From positions 1 to 39,221 of the forward strand of contig NZ_JNLX01000099.1 of NCBI RefSeq assembly GCF_000715495.1: a stretch of 39,221 bases of DNA, in the 5' to 3' direction. This stretch comes from Hymenobacter sp. IS2118. Lineage in GTDB: Bacteria; Bacteroidota; Bacteroidia; Cytophagales; Hymenobacteraceae. Shown here piece by piece: positions 7,066-15,754 of this stretch. Made by a program: the position numbers and the translations under genes. Under the pieces are notes generated by a model. The model made no database searches. It saw nothing but the letters and a program-made list of their open reading frames with translations, and was not told the DNA's origin. Numbering within the stretch: position 1 is the stretch's first letter; each line of letters opens with the position of its first letter.

Positions 7066-8049
7066 CTAACTTATCCACCATTGCACAAGGGTTAGTTCGA
7101 CCTTATCGTGGCTGATTTTCACTAGGTGAGTATCGCCAGAGCCAGATTTCGAGCTTGAGCGACAAGATTTTTCCAGAAAATATACTTGTTCGGACTCAGT
7201 GATTTTAATTAAGGAGCACCCTTCGGTACCGCCCAAGGATTTCGGCATCGTTACGCCACCGACTTCTACCTCATCAAGTGCTACTTGTTCGGTTTGTTTC
7301 TTCACCGATTCTTTCTGCCGAAACGTATTTGCTATAGCCGCTTGGTGCTGGGGCTGCACGCGACGTTGCTGCTCTTCCACCAGGGTTTGCGGAAAGGCTA
7401 TTGGGTTTATGCGGTTCAGTGCCAGCAGGTATTTATAAATGGTTTCTTCCACTGAGGCTTTGCTCCACGCCACCAAGTCCTGTCCCAATAGGCGCAGAAA
7501 GAAGCCCGTTTGGCCCCCTTCCTCTAGTTGCTGCCGGAGTCGGAAATAGCGGTTTAGCTGTTCCTTCAACACTGCTTCAGCCGTGGGTGGTTGCTGGTAC
7601 AGGTAAGCCTTCAGGAGGTCTTCGTCCAAACTGAGCACAAAATCCGTCCGCTGATTTACCTGCTCAGCCTGTTCTAGTTCGGCACGCAAGGCCCCTTCAA
7701 GTAAGGGAACGAGTGCTGCTGCCTTCACTTCTTTTCCCATTCTCAGCAAGTAGCGGCGTTCCCATGTTCCCGGTTCCGAAAAGCGTAAGCTCGTTCCTTG
7801 GAGTAGCGCAAGTGCCACGTCACGGTTAATACGCCAAATGGGCGTTCCATTCACCAACCGGCTGACCGAATCGGTGCCATGCCGAAGCTGAATAGCGGGC
7901 AAGTCCTGCATACGCACTTCCACGGCCCGTATGGGATTGGCAAAGCTTGCCTGCCCAAGCAATAGCAAATTCCAGAATAGAATGATAACCAGAAACCCAG
8001 GTCGAAAACGACCGAATTTTGACCGGTAAGCTAAGCGAAAAGACATCAT
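7066..8049 (-). CDS. Exported or membrane-anchored protein of unknown function, AT-richer than neighbours
   Basis: I do not recognise this 327-residue protein. It has a hydrophobic N-terminal segment (about residues 19-37, FLVIILFWNLLLLGQASFA) that can be a signal peptide or anchor. A largely helical, charged middle follows, with a long Glu/Gln/Arg-rich stretch around 130-260 that includes NRYFRLRQQLEEGG and VEEQQRRVQPQHQ. The C-terminal 70 residues contain LDEVEVGGVTMPKSLGGTEG and a serine-rich CRSSSKSGSG, and end in a strand-like tail. Base composition is visibly lower in GC than the flanking genes, with many A/T third positions, which suggests recent acquisition or weak selection. Two adjacent ATG codons (8049, 8046) compete for the start. 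It is flanked by a lone repeat arm on one side and the omega-amidase gene on the other. No catalytic motif is visible. Confidence 0.75.
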   Translation of the reverse strand: MMSFRLAYRSKFGRFRPGFLVIILFWNLLLLGQASFANPIRAVEVRMQDLPAIQLRHGTDSVSRLVNGTPIWRINRDVALALLQGTSLRFSEPGTWERRYLLRMGKEVKAAALVPLLEGALRAELEQAEQVNQRTDFVLSLDEDLLKAYLYQQPPTAEAVLKEQLNRYFRLRQQLEEGGQTGFFLRLLGQDLVAWSKASVEETIYKYLLALNRINPIAFPQTLVEEQQRRVQPQHQAAIANTFRQKESVKKQTEQVALDEVEVGGVTMPKSLGGTEGCSLIKITESEQVYFLEKSCRSSSKSGSGDTHLVKISHDKVELTLVQWWIS

Positions 8050-8095
8050 GATTGATAAACGGAATGTCTATTGACTGTATCATAAAGAAGAAAAA

Positions 8096-8878
8096 TCAGC
8101 CAATTAACTCAAACGCATCGCCGTCATCCAACGCCGTGAATTTGGCCCGGAATTCCTCCAGCTCCTCGCGGCGCAGGGTGTGGGTGAAGGTGCCGGCCCG
8201 GTCATCGGCCTCGACCAGGTAGTTGCCGCGGGCATCGAGCAGGGCCGAGTCGCCGGCGTAGGCGTGGCCCAGGGCGTCGTGGCCGATGCGGTTCACGCCC
8301 AGGGCGCAGGCCACGTTTTCGATGGCGCGGGCGCGGAGCAGCGTCGTCCAGGCGGTGCGGCGCACGGCGGGCCAGTTGGCCACGTACAGCAGCAGGTCGT
8401 AGGGCCGGACGGGCGGGTTGCGGCTCCAGACCGGGAAGCGCAGGTCGTAGCACACCAGCGGGCAGATGCGCCAGCCGCGCCACTCCTCCACGAGGCGGGC
8501 GCGGCCGGGCGTGTACACATGCTGCTCGCCGGCCAGCGTGAAGAGGTGGCGCTTGTCGTAGCTGCTCAGGCTGCCATCGGGCCGCACCCACAGCAGGCGG
8601 TTGAAATAAGCCCCGTTCTCCTCGATGATGACGCTGCCCGTGACCACGGCGTTGTGTTGCGCGGCCTGCTCGCGCAGCCACGCCACGGTGGGGCCGCTCA
8701 TGGGTTCGGCCTGCGCCGCCGCGTCCATGCTAAAGCCGGTGGTGAACATTTCGGGCAGCACAATCAGGTCCGTAGGCCCGGCGAGCTGCGCCAGCTGCCG
8801 CGCAAACGCGGCGCGGTTGGCTGCGGCATCGTGCCAGTGCAGCTCAGCCTGAACAAAGGAAACGGTGAGGTCAGCCAT
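8096..8878 (-). CDS. Omega-amidase (nitrilase superfamily, YafV/Nit2-like)
   Basis: This 260-residue C-N hydrolase has the Glu-Lys-Cys catalytic triad of the nitrilase superfamily: E43 in LPEMFTTGFSMD, K109 in SSYDKRHLF, and C143 in CPLVCYDLRFPVW. The signature around the cysteine (CYDLRFP) and the GEQHVYTPG segment match the YafV/Nit2 omega-amidases. These hydrolyse alpha-ketoglutaramate or alpha-ketosuccinamate to the dicarboxylic 2-oxoacid and ammonia in the cytoplasm. The start at M1 (8878, MADLTVSFVQAELHWHD) begins the first conserved strand; an upstream reading to 8953 runs into the repeat element. The gene upstream on the same strand is a methionine/glutamine-type aminotransferase, the partner enzyme of the same salvage route. 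Confidence 0.9.
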   Translation of the reverse strand: MADLTVSFVQAELHWHDAAANRAAFARQLAQLAGPTDLIVLPEMFTTGFSMDAAAQAEPMSGPTVAWLREQAAQHNAVVTGSVIIEENGAYFNRLLWVRPDGSLSSYDKRHLFTLAGEQHVYTPGRARLVEEWRGWRICPLVCYDLRFPVWSRNPPVRPYDLLLYVANWPAVRRTAWTTLLRARAIENVACALGVNRIGHDALGHAYAGDSALLDARGNYLVEADDRAGTFTHTLRREELEEFRAKFTALDDGDAFELIG

Positions 8879-8948
8879 AGTGGGAGCGGATGACAGAATA
8901 AGGTGTTTTGGTTGGTTTAAGCATTCGGATAGAAGCATAAAAACGTCT

Positions 8949-9036
8949 GTCATGCTGAGCTTGCCGAGGCATCTCTACCGCACCGTTGGACGGTTTCAAC
9001 GATGCGGTAGAGATGCCTCGGCAAGCTCAGCATGAC
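8949..9036. repeat. Perfect palindromic element with 34-base arms
   Basis: The arm 8949-8982 (beginning GTCATGCTGAGCTTGCCGAG) is the exact reverse complement of 9003-9036. The 20 bases between them add a further short stem (CGTTG at 8984-8988 with CAACG at 8997-9001), so almost the whole 88 bases fold into one hairpin. It lies between the omega-amidase start and the aminotransferase end. A partial copy of the arm occurs at 6943-6971. I recall similar GTCATGCTGAGC repeats being very common in Hymenobacter-type genomes; I cannot check this here. Confidence 0.9.
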
Positions 9037-9079
9037 AACCTTACGGGTTACGGTTTTTTTGCTCACTGCTCATCCCAAG

Positions 9080-10231
9080 CTACCGCAGCCGCTTGGCCGC
9101 CGCCGCCAGGGTCTCGCCGTGCTTGGCGAAGCAGAAGCGAATGAGCCCGTCGTCAAAACCATCGTGGTAGAAGGCTGAGACGGGGACTACGGCCACACCT
9201 TTTTCGCGGGCCAGGTGATGGGCAAATGCCACGTCGCTGGCCGCCGAAAAGGCGTGGTAGCGCGCCAGCTGGAAGTAGCCGCCGGGCACGGGCAGCAAGT
9301 CCCAGCCGGCGCCATCGAGCAGGGCGCGGAATTCGTCGCGCTTCTGCTGGTAGAAGCTGGCCAGGCCGCGGGCGTGGGCGTCGGTGGTGTCGGCGGCCAG
9401 CACGTCGGCCAGGGCGTGCTGGGTAGGCGTGCTCACGGCAAACGTGACGAACTGATGCACCCGGCGCACCTCGGCCGTGAGGGCGGGCGGGGCCAGGCAA
9501 TAGCCCACTTTCCAGCCCGTGGCGTGGTAGGTTTTACCAAAGGACGAGAGCACGAAGCTGCGCTCGCGTAATTCCGGATGCTGGCGGGCACTCAGGCGCG
9601 GCGTGCCGTCGAACACGAGGTGCTCGTACACTTCGTCGCTCAGCACCAACGCGTCGGTGCCGGAGAGCAGGCGGGCCAGCTGGTTCCAGTCATCGGCCGT
9701 GAAAATGGCGCCGCTGGGGTTGTGGGGCGTGTTCACGATAACCAAGCGGGTGCGGGGCGACACCACCCGGCGCACCGCCTCCCAGTCGGGCCGGAAGTGC
9801 GGGGCGGGCAGGCGCACGTAGCGCGGCACGCCGCCCTGCAGTCGAATAGCCGGCCCGTAAAGGTCGTACGCGGGCTCAAAAACCAGCACTTCATCGTCGG
9901 GCCGCACCACCGCGGCCAGCACCGAATACAGGGCTTCGGTGGCACCGGCCGTGATGGTGATTTCGGTGGCCGGGTCGGGCGTGGGGGCGTCGGCGTGCAG
10001 GCGGGCGACCTGGGTGGCAATGGCTTCGCGCAGCCGGGGCAGGCCCGGCATGGGCGCGTACTGGTGGTGGCCCGGCGTGCGGGCGTGGCGGGCCAGGGCC
10101 TCCAGCAGCTCCTGCGGCGGGTCGTAGTCGGGAAAGCCCTGGGCCAGGTTGATGGCGCCGGTTTCCTGGGCCAGCAGCGTCATTTGGGTGAAGATGCTGA
10201 CGCCAACATCGGGGAGTTTGGACTGAAGCAA
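9080..10231 (-). CDS. PLP-dependent aminotransferase (methionine/glutamine transaminase, YbdL-like)
   Basis: A 383-residue fold-type I, class I/II aminotransferase. The PLP-binding lysine is K233 in SSFGKTYHATGWKVGY. Other landmarks are GAINLAQGFPDYDPP near residue 25, the cofactor loop TAGATEA near 94, NTPHNPSG at 167-174 and SDEVYEHL at 198-205, with the conserved D199 and Y202. The sequence resembles the YbdL/kynurenine aminotransferase group, which transfers the amino group of methionine, glutamine or aromatic amino acids to 2-oxoacids. Pairing with the omega-amidase downstream argues for use of glutamine as donor. The frame starts at a TTG codon (10231); an in-frame stop lies not far upstream and no ATG precedes the conserved SKLPDVGVSIF segment, so TTG is the probable start. 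The alternative is ATG at residue 17, which would remove conserved residues. Confidence 0.9.
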   Translation of the reverse strand: MLQSKLPDVGVSIFTQMTLLAQETGAINLAQGFPDYDPPQELLEALARHARTPGHHQYAPMPGLPRLREAIATQVARLHADAPTPDPATEITITAGATEALYSVLAAVVRPDDEVLVFEPAYDLYGPAIRLQGGVPRYVRLPAPHFRPDWEAVRRVVSPRTRLVIVNTPHNPSGAIFTADDWNQLARLLSGTDALVLSDEVYEHLVFDGTPRLSARQHPELRERSFVLSSFGKTYHATGWKVGYCLAPPALTAEVRRVHQFVTFAVSTPTQHALADVLAADTTDAHARGLASFYQQKRDEFRALLDGAGWDLLPVPGGYFQLARYHAFSAASDVAFAHHLAREKGVAVVPVSAFYHDGFDDGLIRFCFAKHGETLAAAAKRLR

Positions 10232-10327
10232 AGCGGAGGTGGTTGGGGAATTACAGAAGAACGCCGGCTAAGAAACGGAATATTATTTTTCTCACAGAAA
10301 GGAGGAGAATATTTCGTTGACGAATTC

Positions 10328-13300
10328 CTATAAATAAATCCGAAACGTAGAGCCATCGCCCACGGTGCTGCTCACTTCCAGCCGGCCACCGTGGTTTTTC
10401 ACGATGCGGTTGACCAGATACAGCCCCATTCCCGTGCCCTCAACGTGGGTGTGGAAGCGGCGGAAGAGCTGAAAAAGCTGGGGGCCAAAGCGTTCCATGT
10501 CGATACCAACGCCGTTGTCCTGCACCATGAGGACGGGCCTGCTCGTAGCCGCATCGGGCGTGCAGCTAATGCGGATGACGGGCGGCCGGTCGGGGTCGGC
10601 GTACTTCAGCGAGTTGCTGATGAGGTTGAAAAGCAGGCTTTGCAGGTTCGGCCGCACGAAGGTGAGCACGGGGCAGGTGGCAAAGTCCAGCTCAAACGTG
10701 GCGCCACTCTGCGTAACCTGGTCCTGCAGGCTGCCCACAATTTCGGCTACCAGCGGGGCCAGCTCCACGTTTTCGGCGGGTACTTCCTGTTCCTGCCGCT
10801 GCCCGCGCACAATCGCACTCAGGGCATCAATGGTACTATAAATCTGGCCCAGCGCCCGCTCAAAGTAAGCAATGAGCTTAATGGCGTCGGGGTCGCGGAA
10901 ATATGCCGTACGCGTCAGCTCCTCAAAAATGCCCGCCATGTTGTTGATGGGCTGCTTGAGGTCGTGCGAGGCCGTATACACAAAGTTGTCCAGGTCCTCG
11001 TTGGTCCGCACCAAGTGGGCATTCTGGGCCTGCAGCTGCTGCTGGGCCTGCTTGAACTCGTGCACGTCGGTATTGGCGCCCACCCACAGCACCACGGCGC
11101 CGGTGGCATCGCGCAGGCACTCGGCGCGGGCCAGAAACCAGCGGTACTGGCCCTGCAGGTCGCGCCAGCGGTGCTCCGCCTCAAACGGCTCGGTGGTGGC
11201 AATGCTGTGCCGCCAGCGCCGCAGGGTGTTGGTCAGGTCGTCGGGGTGAATGAAATACTCCCAGCCCCAGTCCTGCAGCTGCTCGAAGCTGCCGCCCGTG
11301 AAGTCGTACCAGCGCTGGTTGTAGTAGCTCACGCTGCCATCGGGGCGAGAGGTCCAGGCCATTTGGGGCAGGGTTTCGAGCAGCTGCTTGAACCGGGCCT
11401 GGCTCGAAAGCAGCTGCTCCTGCAGCACGCGCTGCTCGTGCACGTCGGTGTTGGTGCCGTACCATTTCTCTACCTGGCCGCCGGGGGCCCGGCGCGCCTG
11501 GGCCTGCCCCAGAAACCAGCGGTATTCGCCGTCGTAGCGCCGTAGCCGGAACTCGGCCTCATAGTACCGCTGCGTGGCGATGGCCTGAGTCCAGCGCGTG
11601 TGCATAGAGGCGTGGTCGTCGGGGTGCACAAAGTTGAGCCAGTGCGCGGCCCCGTTCTTTTCCATCGACTCGCCCACGTAAGCCGCCGTGCGGTGGTTGA
11701 AAAAATCCACGGTGCCATCGGGCAGCGCCGTCCACACCTGCTGCGGAATGCTCTCAGCCTGAATGCGCAGCTCCTCTTCGCTGGCCCCGAGGCGGTTTTG
11801 CAGCTGGCGCAGCTCCGTCACGTCGGTGTTGGTGCCAAACCAGCGCTGTACCTCGCCGGTGGCCTCGTCGCGAATTGGTCGGGCCCGGCTCAGGAACCAG
11901 CGGTACTTCCCATCGTGGCGCCGCAGCGGAAAAGTGTCTTCCCACGTCTGACCTGCTTCAATGCTGGCGAGGTAACGGGCATTGACGCCTTCTACCAGGG
12001 CGGGGTCGTGCACCGTTTTCCACCCCCAACCCTGCATGGTTTCCGGAGTGGTGCCCGTATAATCGTACCACTGCCGGTTGTACCAGAAAATATGCCCTGT
12101 GGCATCGGCCATCCACGCCAGCTGGGAAATATTGTCGGCCAGGGCTGCAAAGTCGGCACGGCTGCGGGCCAGCTCCTCGGTGCGCTCGTGCAGCTCATGA
12201 ATTTTGATGGTGGCTGCGCTGAAGCCGGCCAACTGCCCGCTCGCGTCGGTGTAGGGCTGCACTTTGGTTTGGAACCAGCGGTATTCACCATCGTGCCGGC
12301 GGCACTGAAACGTGGCCTGCCAGGGCTCACCAGCTGCCATGGCCGTCTGGCCCACTTCGCTCACCCGCGCCAGGTCTTCCGGCGCCAGCACGCTCCAGGC
12401 CTCGTCGGGTGGGCCATTGGGGTCCAGCCCCGTGTACTCATAAAAATACGGGTTGGTGTAGGTGATGTGGCCGGCGGGGTTGAGGCTGAAAATAAACACC
12501 GGAACCGAGGCCGTGATGGTGCGCACCTGCTCGTCGCGGCGGTGCATTTCGGCGGCCAGCACCTCGGCCTGTTGGCGGGTGCTCACCCGCTCCGTCACAT
12601 CCAGTACAAAAATGAGCACGCCCGTTACCTGCTTCCGGCCATCGCGCAGGGCAATGTAAGTCACGTCCACGTACCGCTCGGGGGCCAGCCCGCCGGCCTC
12701 GTTTTGCACGCGAACGGGTATTTCCTGGCCCACATACGTTTCGCCGGTTCGGTACACGTGGTCCAGACGCTCCAGCACGCCTTGCGTCGCCATTTCGGGC
12801 AGGGCGTTGGCTACGGTTTCGCCCAGGCGGGGGCGATGCCCCAGCAGCTCGGCGTAGCTGGCGTTGAAGAAGGTATAGCGGTGGTCCGGGCCTTCGAGGG
12901 TGGAAATGTAGGCCGGCGTCTGCGCCAGAATCTGGCTCATCTGGCGGTCCTTGTCTTCGAGGCGGCGCTGGGCGTTGCGCAGCTCGTGCACGTCGAGCAA
13001 GTAGCCGTAGCGCTGGCGCAGCTGGCCACCGGCATTCAGCTCCGGCACCGCCTCGGTCAGAAACCAGCGGTACTGGCCATTGGCGCCGCGCAGGCGCACT
13101 TCCACCCGCCCCAGGCGCGCGAAATTGATGCTCTGCTGAATTTCAAATTTCGCACTCTCGCGGTCGTCGGGATGCAGGCGGTCGGCCCATTCCGCGTCCA
13201 CTTCTTCCCAGGGCCCGCCGGGTTTTTGGCCCGTGAAGGCGTACCACTGCGGGCTCATGTAGGTAGTGGCGCCCGTGGCATCGGTAGAGAAAGTGATGAT

Positions 13301-14599
13301 GGGCAGCACTTCGGCCTGGCGGCGCAACTGGGTATCGGCGGCGCGCACCTGGCCCTGCAGGACCTCGGTTTCCTGGCGGGCCAGCACCTGCTGGGTCACG
13401 TCGACTCCAAAGGTGAGAATGCCCGTAATCCGGCCCTGGCCGTCGCGTAGCGGCACGTACGAGAAGTCCAGGTACACGCGTCGGAGCGTTTGGCCATCGC
13501 CGTCCCGCACGTCCATCGGCATAGCGCGGCCCTCAAAGTTTTTGCCAGACTGATACACGCTGTCGAGCAGTTTGATAAAGCCCTGTTCCGCGACTTCGGG
13601 CAGGCACCGGGCGGCGGGCTCGCCCAGGCGGGAGCGGTGCTGCATCAGCTCGTCGTAGGCCGCATTAGTGAAGGTGAAGCGATGGTCGGGGCCGGTCACG
13701 GTCGCAATCAGGGCCGGGGCCTGGCCCAGAATCTGGCTGAGCTGTTCGTCTTTGGCTTCCAGGCGGGCCTGAGCTTCGCGCAAATCATGAATGTCGAGGT
13801 CGGAGCCGAACCACTGGCGGGAGCGGCCGGCCGCCTGGGCCTCAGCCAGGGGTTCGGGTATACCCTGGCTCAAAAACCAGCGGTATTCGTCGTCGTGGCC
13901 GCGCAGGCGCAGCTCGTAGCGCCACGGCGTGCCGTTGGCCAGGGCCGTGGCGTAGTGCTGCTTCATTCGGGCCCGGTCGTCGGGGTGCACCCGTGCCTGC
14001 CATACCTGGTTCAGGTCATCGGCCGGGCTGCTGCCGGTGTAGGCATACCATTGGGGGCTTAGGTAAAGCATGGCCCCTTCCTGGTTGCTGATGAAGGTGA
14101 TGGAAGGCAGGTTTTCGGTCACGCGGTGCAGGCGTTGGTCGGCGGCCCGGGCTTCGGCAATCAGGGCTTCGTTGCGGCGGCGGGCCTGCACCTGCTCGGT
14201 CACGTTCAGCAGGCGCAGGAGTACGAACCGGGGCTGGCCGCCGGCCGGTTCCGGCACGGGCTGCAAGGTGGCTTCCCAGTAGGTGGCGGCTGTCTCGGGT
14301 CGTGCTCCGGGCAGCGGGTCGGGCCTGAGTACCTGAGCGGTGCCCGTCTGCACGGCCAGTAGCCCGGCGGCCCATGCTTCGGGTGCGGCCAGCTGGTGGC
14401 CTGCGGCGGCCAGGGCAGTGCGCAAGGTTGCCAGGGGCTGCCCGGTCAGGTTGGCGGCTTGGCTGGGTAGGGGCAGTAGCGCGGTCATTGCCTCGTTTAG
14501 GGCCAGCGTGGTACCATCGGGGGCCAGCGCGGCGAAAGGCGCGGGCAGCGCGGCGAACAACAGCTCAAAATCCAGGGTGGGAACGGCGGGAGAAAGCAT
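10328..14599 (-). CDS. Giant soluble sensor histidine kinase with about nine PAS domains
   Basis: This 1423-residue protein has no signal peptide or membrane segment, so it should sense in the cytoplasm. I count about nine PAS modules, roughly at 8-110, 160-268, 275-405, 425-540, 545-675, 690-800, 808-925, 935-1052 and 1060-1178. Six have the PAS_3-like pattern with HPDD or similar and a PAC motif YRWFL or YRWFQ; modules 3 and 5 are of a different type with GPDHR and TFxNAxYxEL. The HisKA domain carries the phosphorylated histidine H1212 in TASHDLKQPINN, followed by the ATPase N box (NLISNSLKY), G1 (DNGVGID) and G2 (GTGMGL). Modules 2-3 and 4-5 look like a duplicated pair about 267 residues apart. 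No receiver domain is fused and no response regulator gene is in the window. I use ATG 14599 (MLSPAVPTLDF) and not the GTG at 14641. Confidence 0.93.
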   Translation of the reverse strand: MLSPAVPTLDFELLFAALPAPFAALAPDGTTLALNEAMTALLPLPSQAANLTGQPLATLRTALAAAGHQLAAPEAWAAGLLAVQTGTAQVLRPDPLPGARPETAATYWEATLQPVPEPAGGQPRFVLLRLLNVTEQVQARRRNEALIAEARAADQRLHRVTENLPSITFISNQEGAMLYLSPQWYAYTGSSPADDLNQVWQARVHPDDRARMKQHYATALANGTPWRYELRLRGHDDEYRWFLSQGIPEPLAEAQAAGRSRQWFGSDLDIHDLREAQARLEAKDEQLSQILGQAPALIATVTGPDHRFTFTNAAYDELMQHRSRLGEPAARCLPEVAEQGFIKLLDSVYQSGKNFEGRAMPMDVRDGDGQTLRRVYLDFSYVPLRDGQGRITGILTFGVDVTQQVLARQETEVLQGQVRAADTQLRRQAEVLPIITFSTDATGATTYMSPQWYAFTGQKPGGPWEEVDAEWADRLHPDDRESAKFEIQQSINFARLGRVEVRLRGANGQYRWFLTEAVPELNAGGQLRQRYGYLLDVHELRNAQRRLEDKDRQMSQILAQTPAYISTLEGPDHRYTFFNASYAELLGHRPRLGETVANALPEMATQGVLERLDHVYRTGETYVGQEIPVRVQNEAGGLAPERYVDVTYIALRDGRKQVTGVLIFVLDVTERVSTRQQAEVLAAEMHRRDEQVRTITASVPVFIFSLNPAGHITYTNPYFYEYTGLDPNGPPDEAWSVLAPEDLARVSEVGQTAMAAGEPWQATFQCRRHDGEYRWFQTKVQPYTDASGQLAGFSAATIKIHELHERTEELARSRADFAALADNISQLAWMADATGHIFWYNRQWYDYTGTTPETMQGWGWKTVHDPALVEGVNARYLASIEAGQTWEDTFPLRRHDGKYRWFLSRARPIRDEATGEVQRWFGTNTDVTELRQLQNRLGASEEELRIQAESIPQQVWTALPDGTVDFFNHRTAAYVGESMEKNGAAHWLNFVHPDDHASMHTRWTQAIATQRYYEAEFRLRRYDGEYRWFLGQAQARRAPGGQVEKWYGTNTDVHEQRVLQEQLLSSQARFKQLLETLPQMAWTSRPDGSVSYYNQRWYDFTGGSFEQLQDWGWEYFIHPDDLTNTLRRWRHSIATTEPFEAEHRWRDLQGQYRWFLARAECLRDATGAVVLWVGANTDVHEFKQAQQQLQAQNAHLVRTNEDLDNFVYTASHDLKQPINNMAGIFEELTRTAYFRDPDAIKLIAYFERALGQIYSTIDALSAIVRGQRQEQEVPAENVELAPLVAEIVGSLQDQVTQSGATFELDFATCPVLTFVRPNLQSLLFNLISNSLKYADPDRPPVIRISCTPDAATSRPVLMVQDNGVGIDMERFGPQLFQLFRRFHTHVEGTGMGLYLVNRIVKNHGGRLEVSSTVGDGSTFRIYL

Positions 14600-15257
14600 A
14601 AGCAAAGAAGACGGCGAAACGCGGCCGGACGGCAACACCACGCGCTTTATTCAAAGATAGGGAGCGGGCCGGATGCCCGGAGAATTCAACCAAAAAAAGC
14701 TCCGACCGATTCGGCCAGCGCTTCTCTTCTGGTGTCCTTTGCGGAAAATTAGAAAGCTAAAGCGGTAGTAGTAGCCCTGGTGGCAGGCCTCAGTGGGCCA
14801 GCGCTTTTTGAGTGGGAGCACTTTGGTTACGATTTTGCTGCCGGACTCTTTCGAATCATTGACGCGGGCAATTGTGGCTTCGGGCTCAGGCTGGAGAAGG
14901 ATTCAAATTAGTTTTTCATGGCGAAGCGAAGACCGAAATGGTGCCGGAAAAGGTGGTTTCGGAGCACAACCAGCCAACGCCAATCCTTTTTTTACTGCGT
15001 CGCCCAACGCAGTAAAGTCAGCACTTTGCGCAGTGAAACAAGCAAAAGCAGCGCATTAGAGTCCAGCTTTCGACGTGCTGGCAACGGCTGAAAAGCCTTT
15101 ATTAGAGAAACACAACCGTAAGCGCCTACGTATTTAATCGGTGGATAAATCCTTTTGGAGTGGTTGAAAATCTGCTATTTTTTAAAAAATGAGTGCTGGC
15201 AGTGTATCCCACGTTACGTGTTTACCGTAGCATGGCGCACTGCCCTTCTTTGTTGCT
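14600..15257. other. 658-base intergenic region between divergent kinase and STAS-like genes
   Basis: No convincing gene is present. A possible 88-codon frame at 14793-15059 has an atypical composition and no recognisable domain. Visible structure: the hairpin at 14991-15016, an AT palindrome ATTTTTTAAAAAAT at 15177-15190, and CACGTTACGTG, an 11-base odd palindrome, at 15210-15220, about 38 bases before the STAS-like start. Both flanking genes have the same octamer CTTCTTTG just before their start codons (14603-14610 on the minus strand, 15245-15252 on the plus strand), a partial match to the -7 box that keeps its TTTG half. The distal part of the region is clearly AT-richer than its surroundings. 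Confidence 0.55.
14991..15016. other. Perfect 10-bp hairpin without U tract
   Basis: TTTACTGCGT (14991-15000) pairs exactly with ACGCAGTAAA (15007-15016) around the loop CGCCCA. The T run lies 5' of the stem on the plus strand, so it is not a standard terminator in either direction. It may be an operator palindrome or a remnant of a repeat. Confidence 0.55.
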
Positions 15258-15656
15258 ATGTCTTTGCAAGCTTTGCCCGATGGTCCTTACGTTACCATTT
15301 CCTACGATTCCCAAAATGAATGGATTTATGCCGACTGGCATGGCAATCATGATTTAGCCAGCGTGCAACACGGCTGTCGGGAAATGCTTCGGTTTATGGT
15401 AGCGCACGGCAGCAGCAAAGTGCTGAACGACAACACTTACGTGACTGGCATGTGGAGCGAAGCCGCCGAGTGGGGCGGTACCGAGTGGTTTCCGGCCATG
15501 ACGGCGGCCGGCCTGAAATTTTTCGCCTGGATATACTCGCCCAACGTCTACAGCCGGCTATCAACCGACCTGACCCTGCAATTCACATCCGGTACTCCGA
15601 TAGTGGGCACGTTCGACGATATTACCACGGCCCAGGAATGGCTGAGGCAGTTGTAA
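15258..15656 (+). CDS. Small STAS/SpoIIAA-like protein, function unassigned
   Basis: A 132-residue soluble protein without signal peptide. Its order of strands and helices, with VTISYDSQNEWIYADWHG, then a helix CREMLRFMVAHGSSKVLND, a tryptophan-rich middle (MWSEAAEWGGTEWFPAM) and a final TFDDITTAQEWLRQL, resembles the STAS/SpoIIAA fold. Proteins of that fold bind partners or regulate kinases and anti-sigma factors. The resemblance is by pattern only and I know no function for this family. It is divergent from the many-PAS kinase and has the same CTTCTTTG octamer before its ATG, so a link to that kinase is possible but unproven. A start at 15258 fits the first strand. Confidence 0.75.
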   Translation: MSLQALPDGPYVTISYDSQNEWIYADWHGNHDLASVQHGCREMLRFMVAHGSSKVLNDNTYVTGMWSEAAEWGGTEWFPAMTAAGLKFFAWIYSPNVYSRLSTDLTLQFTSGTPIVGTFDDITTAQEWLRQL

Positions 15657-15754
15657 AGCCCGCTCAAGGGCTGGCTGCTACCGGATTTTGCCGGATTGGT
15701 TTGGGTTTATACCGCACATGGGTTGTTCCGGCATGTACGAGGCAGTGATTTAGT

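Noticed and set aside
11600..13450. A 616-codon plus-strand frame opposite the PAS kinase
   Set aside because: The kinase frame carries PAS, HisKA and ATPase motifs; the opposite frame has none and is a composition artefact.
14991..15016. Hairpin considered as a terminator
   Set aside because: The T run is on the wrong side of the stem for either strand.
14793..15059. An 88-codon frame in the kinase/STAS-like spacer
   Set aside because: No family resemblance, no promoter box, an unusual Ser/Ala-rich composition, and it overlaps a hairpin. Kept only as a note in the spacer.
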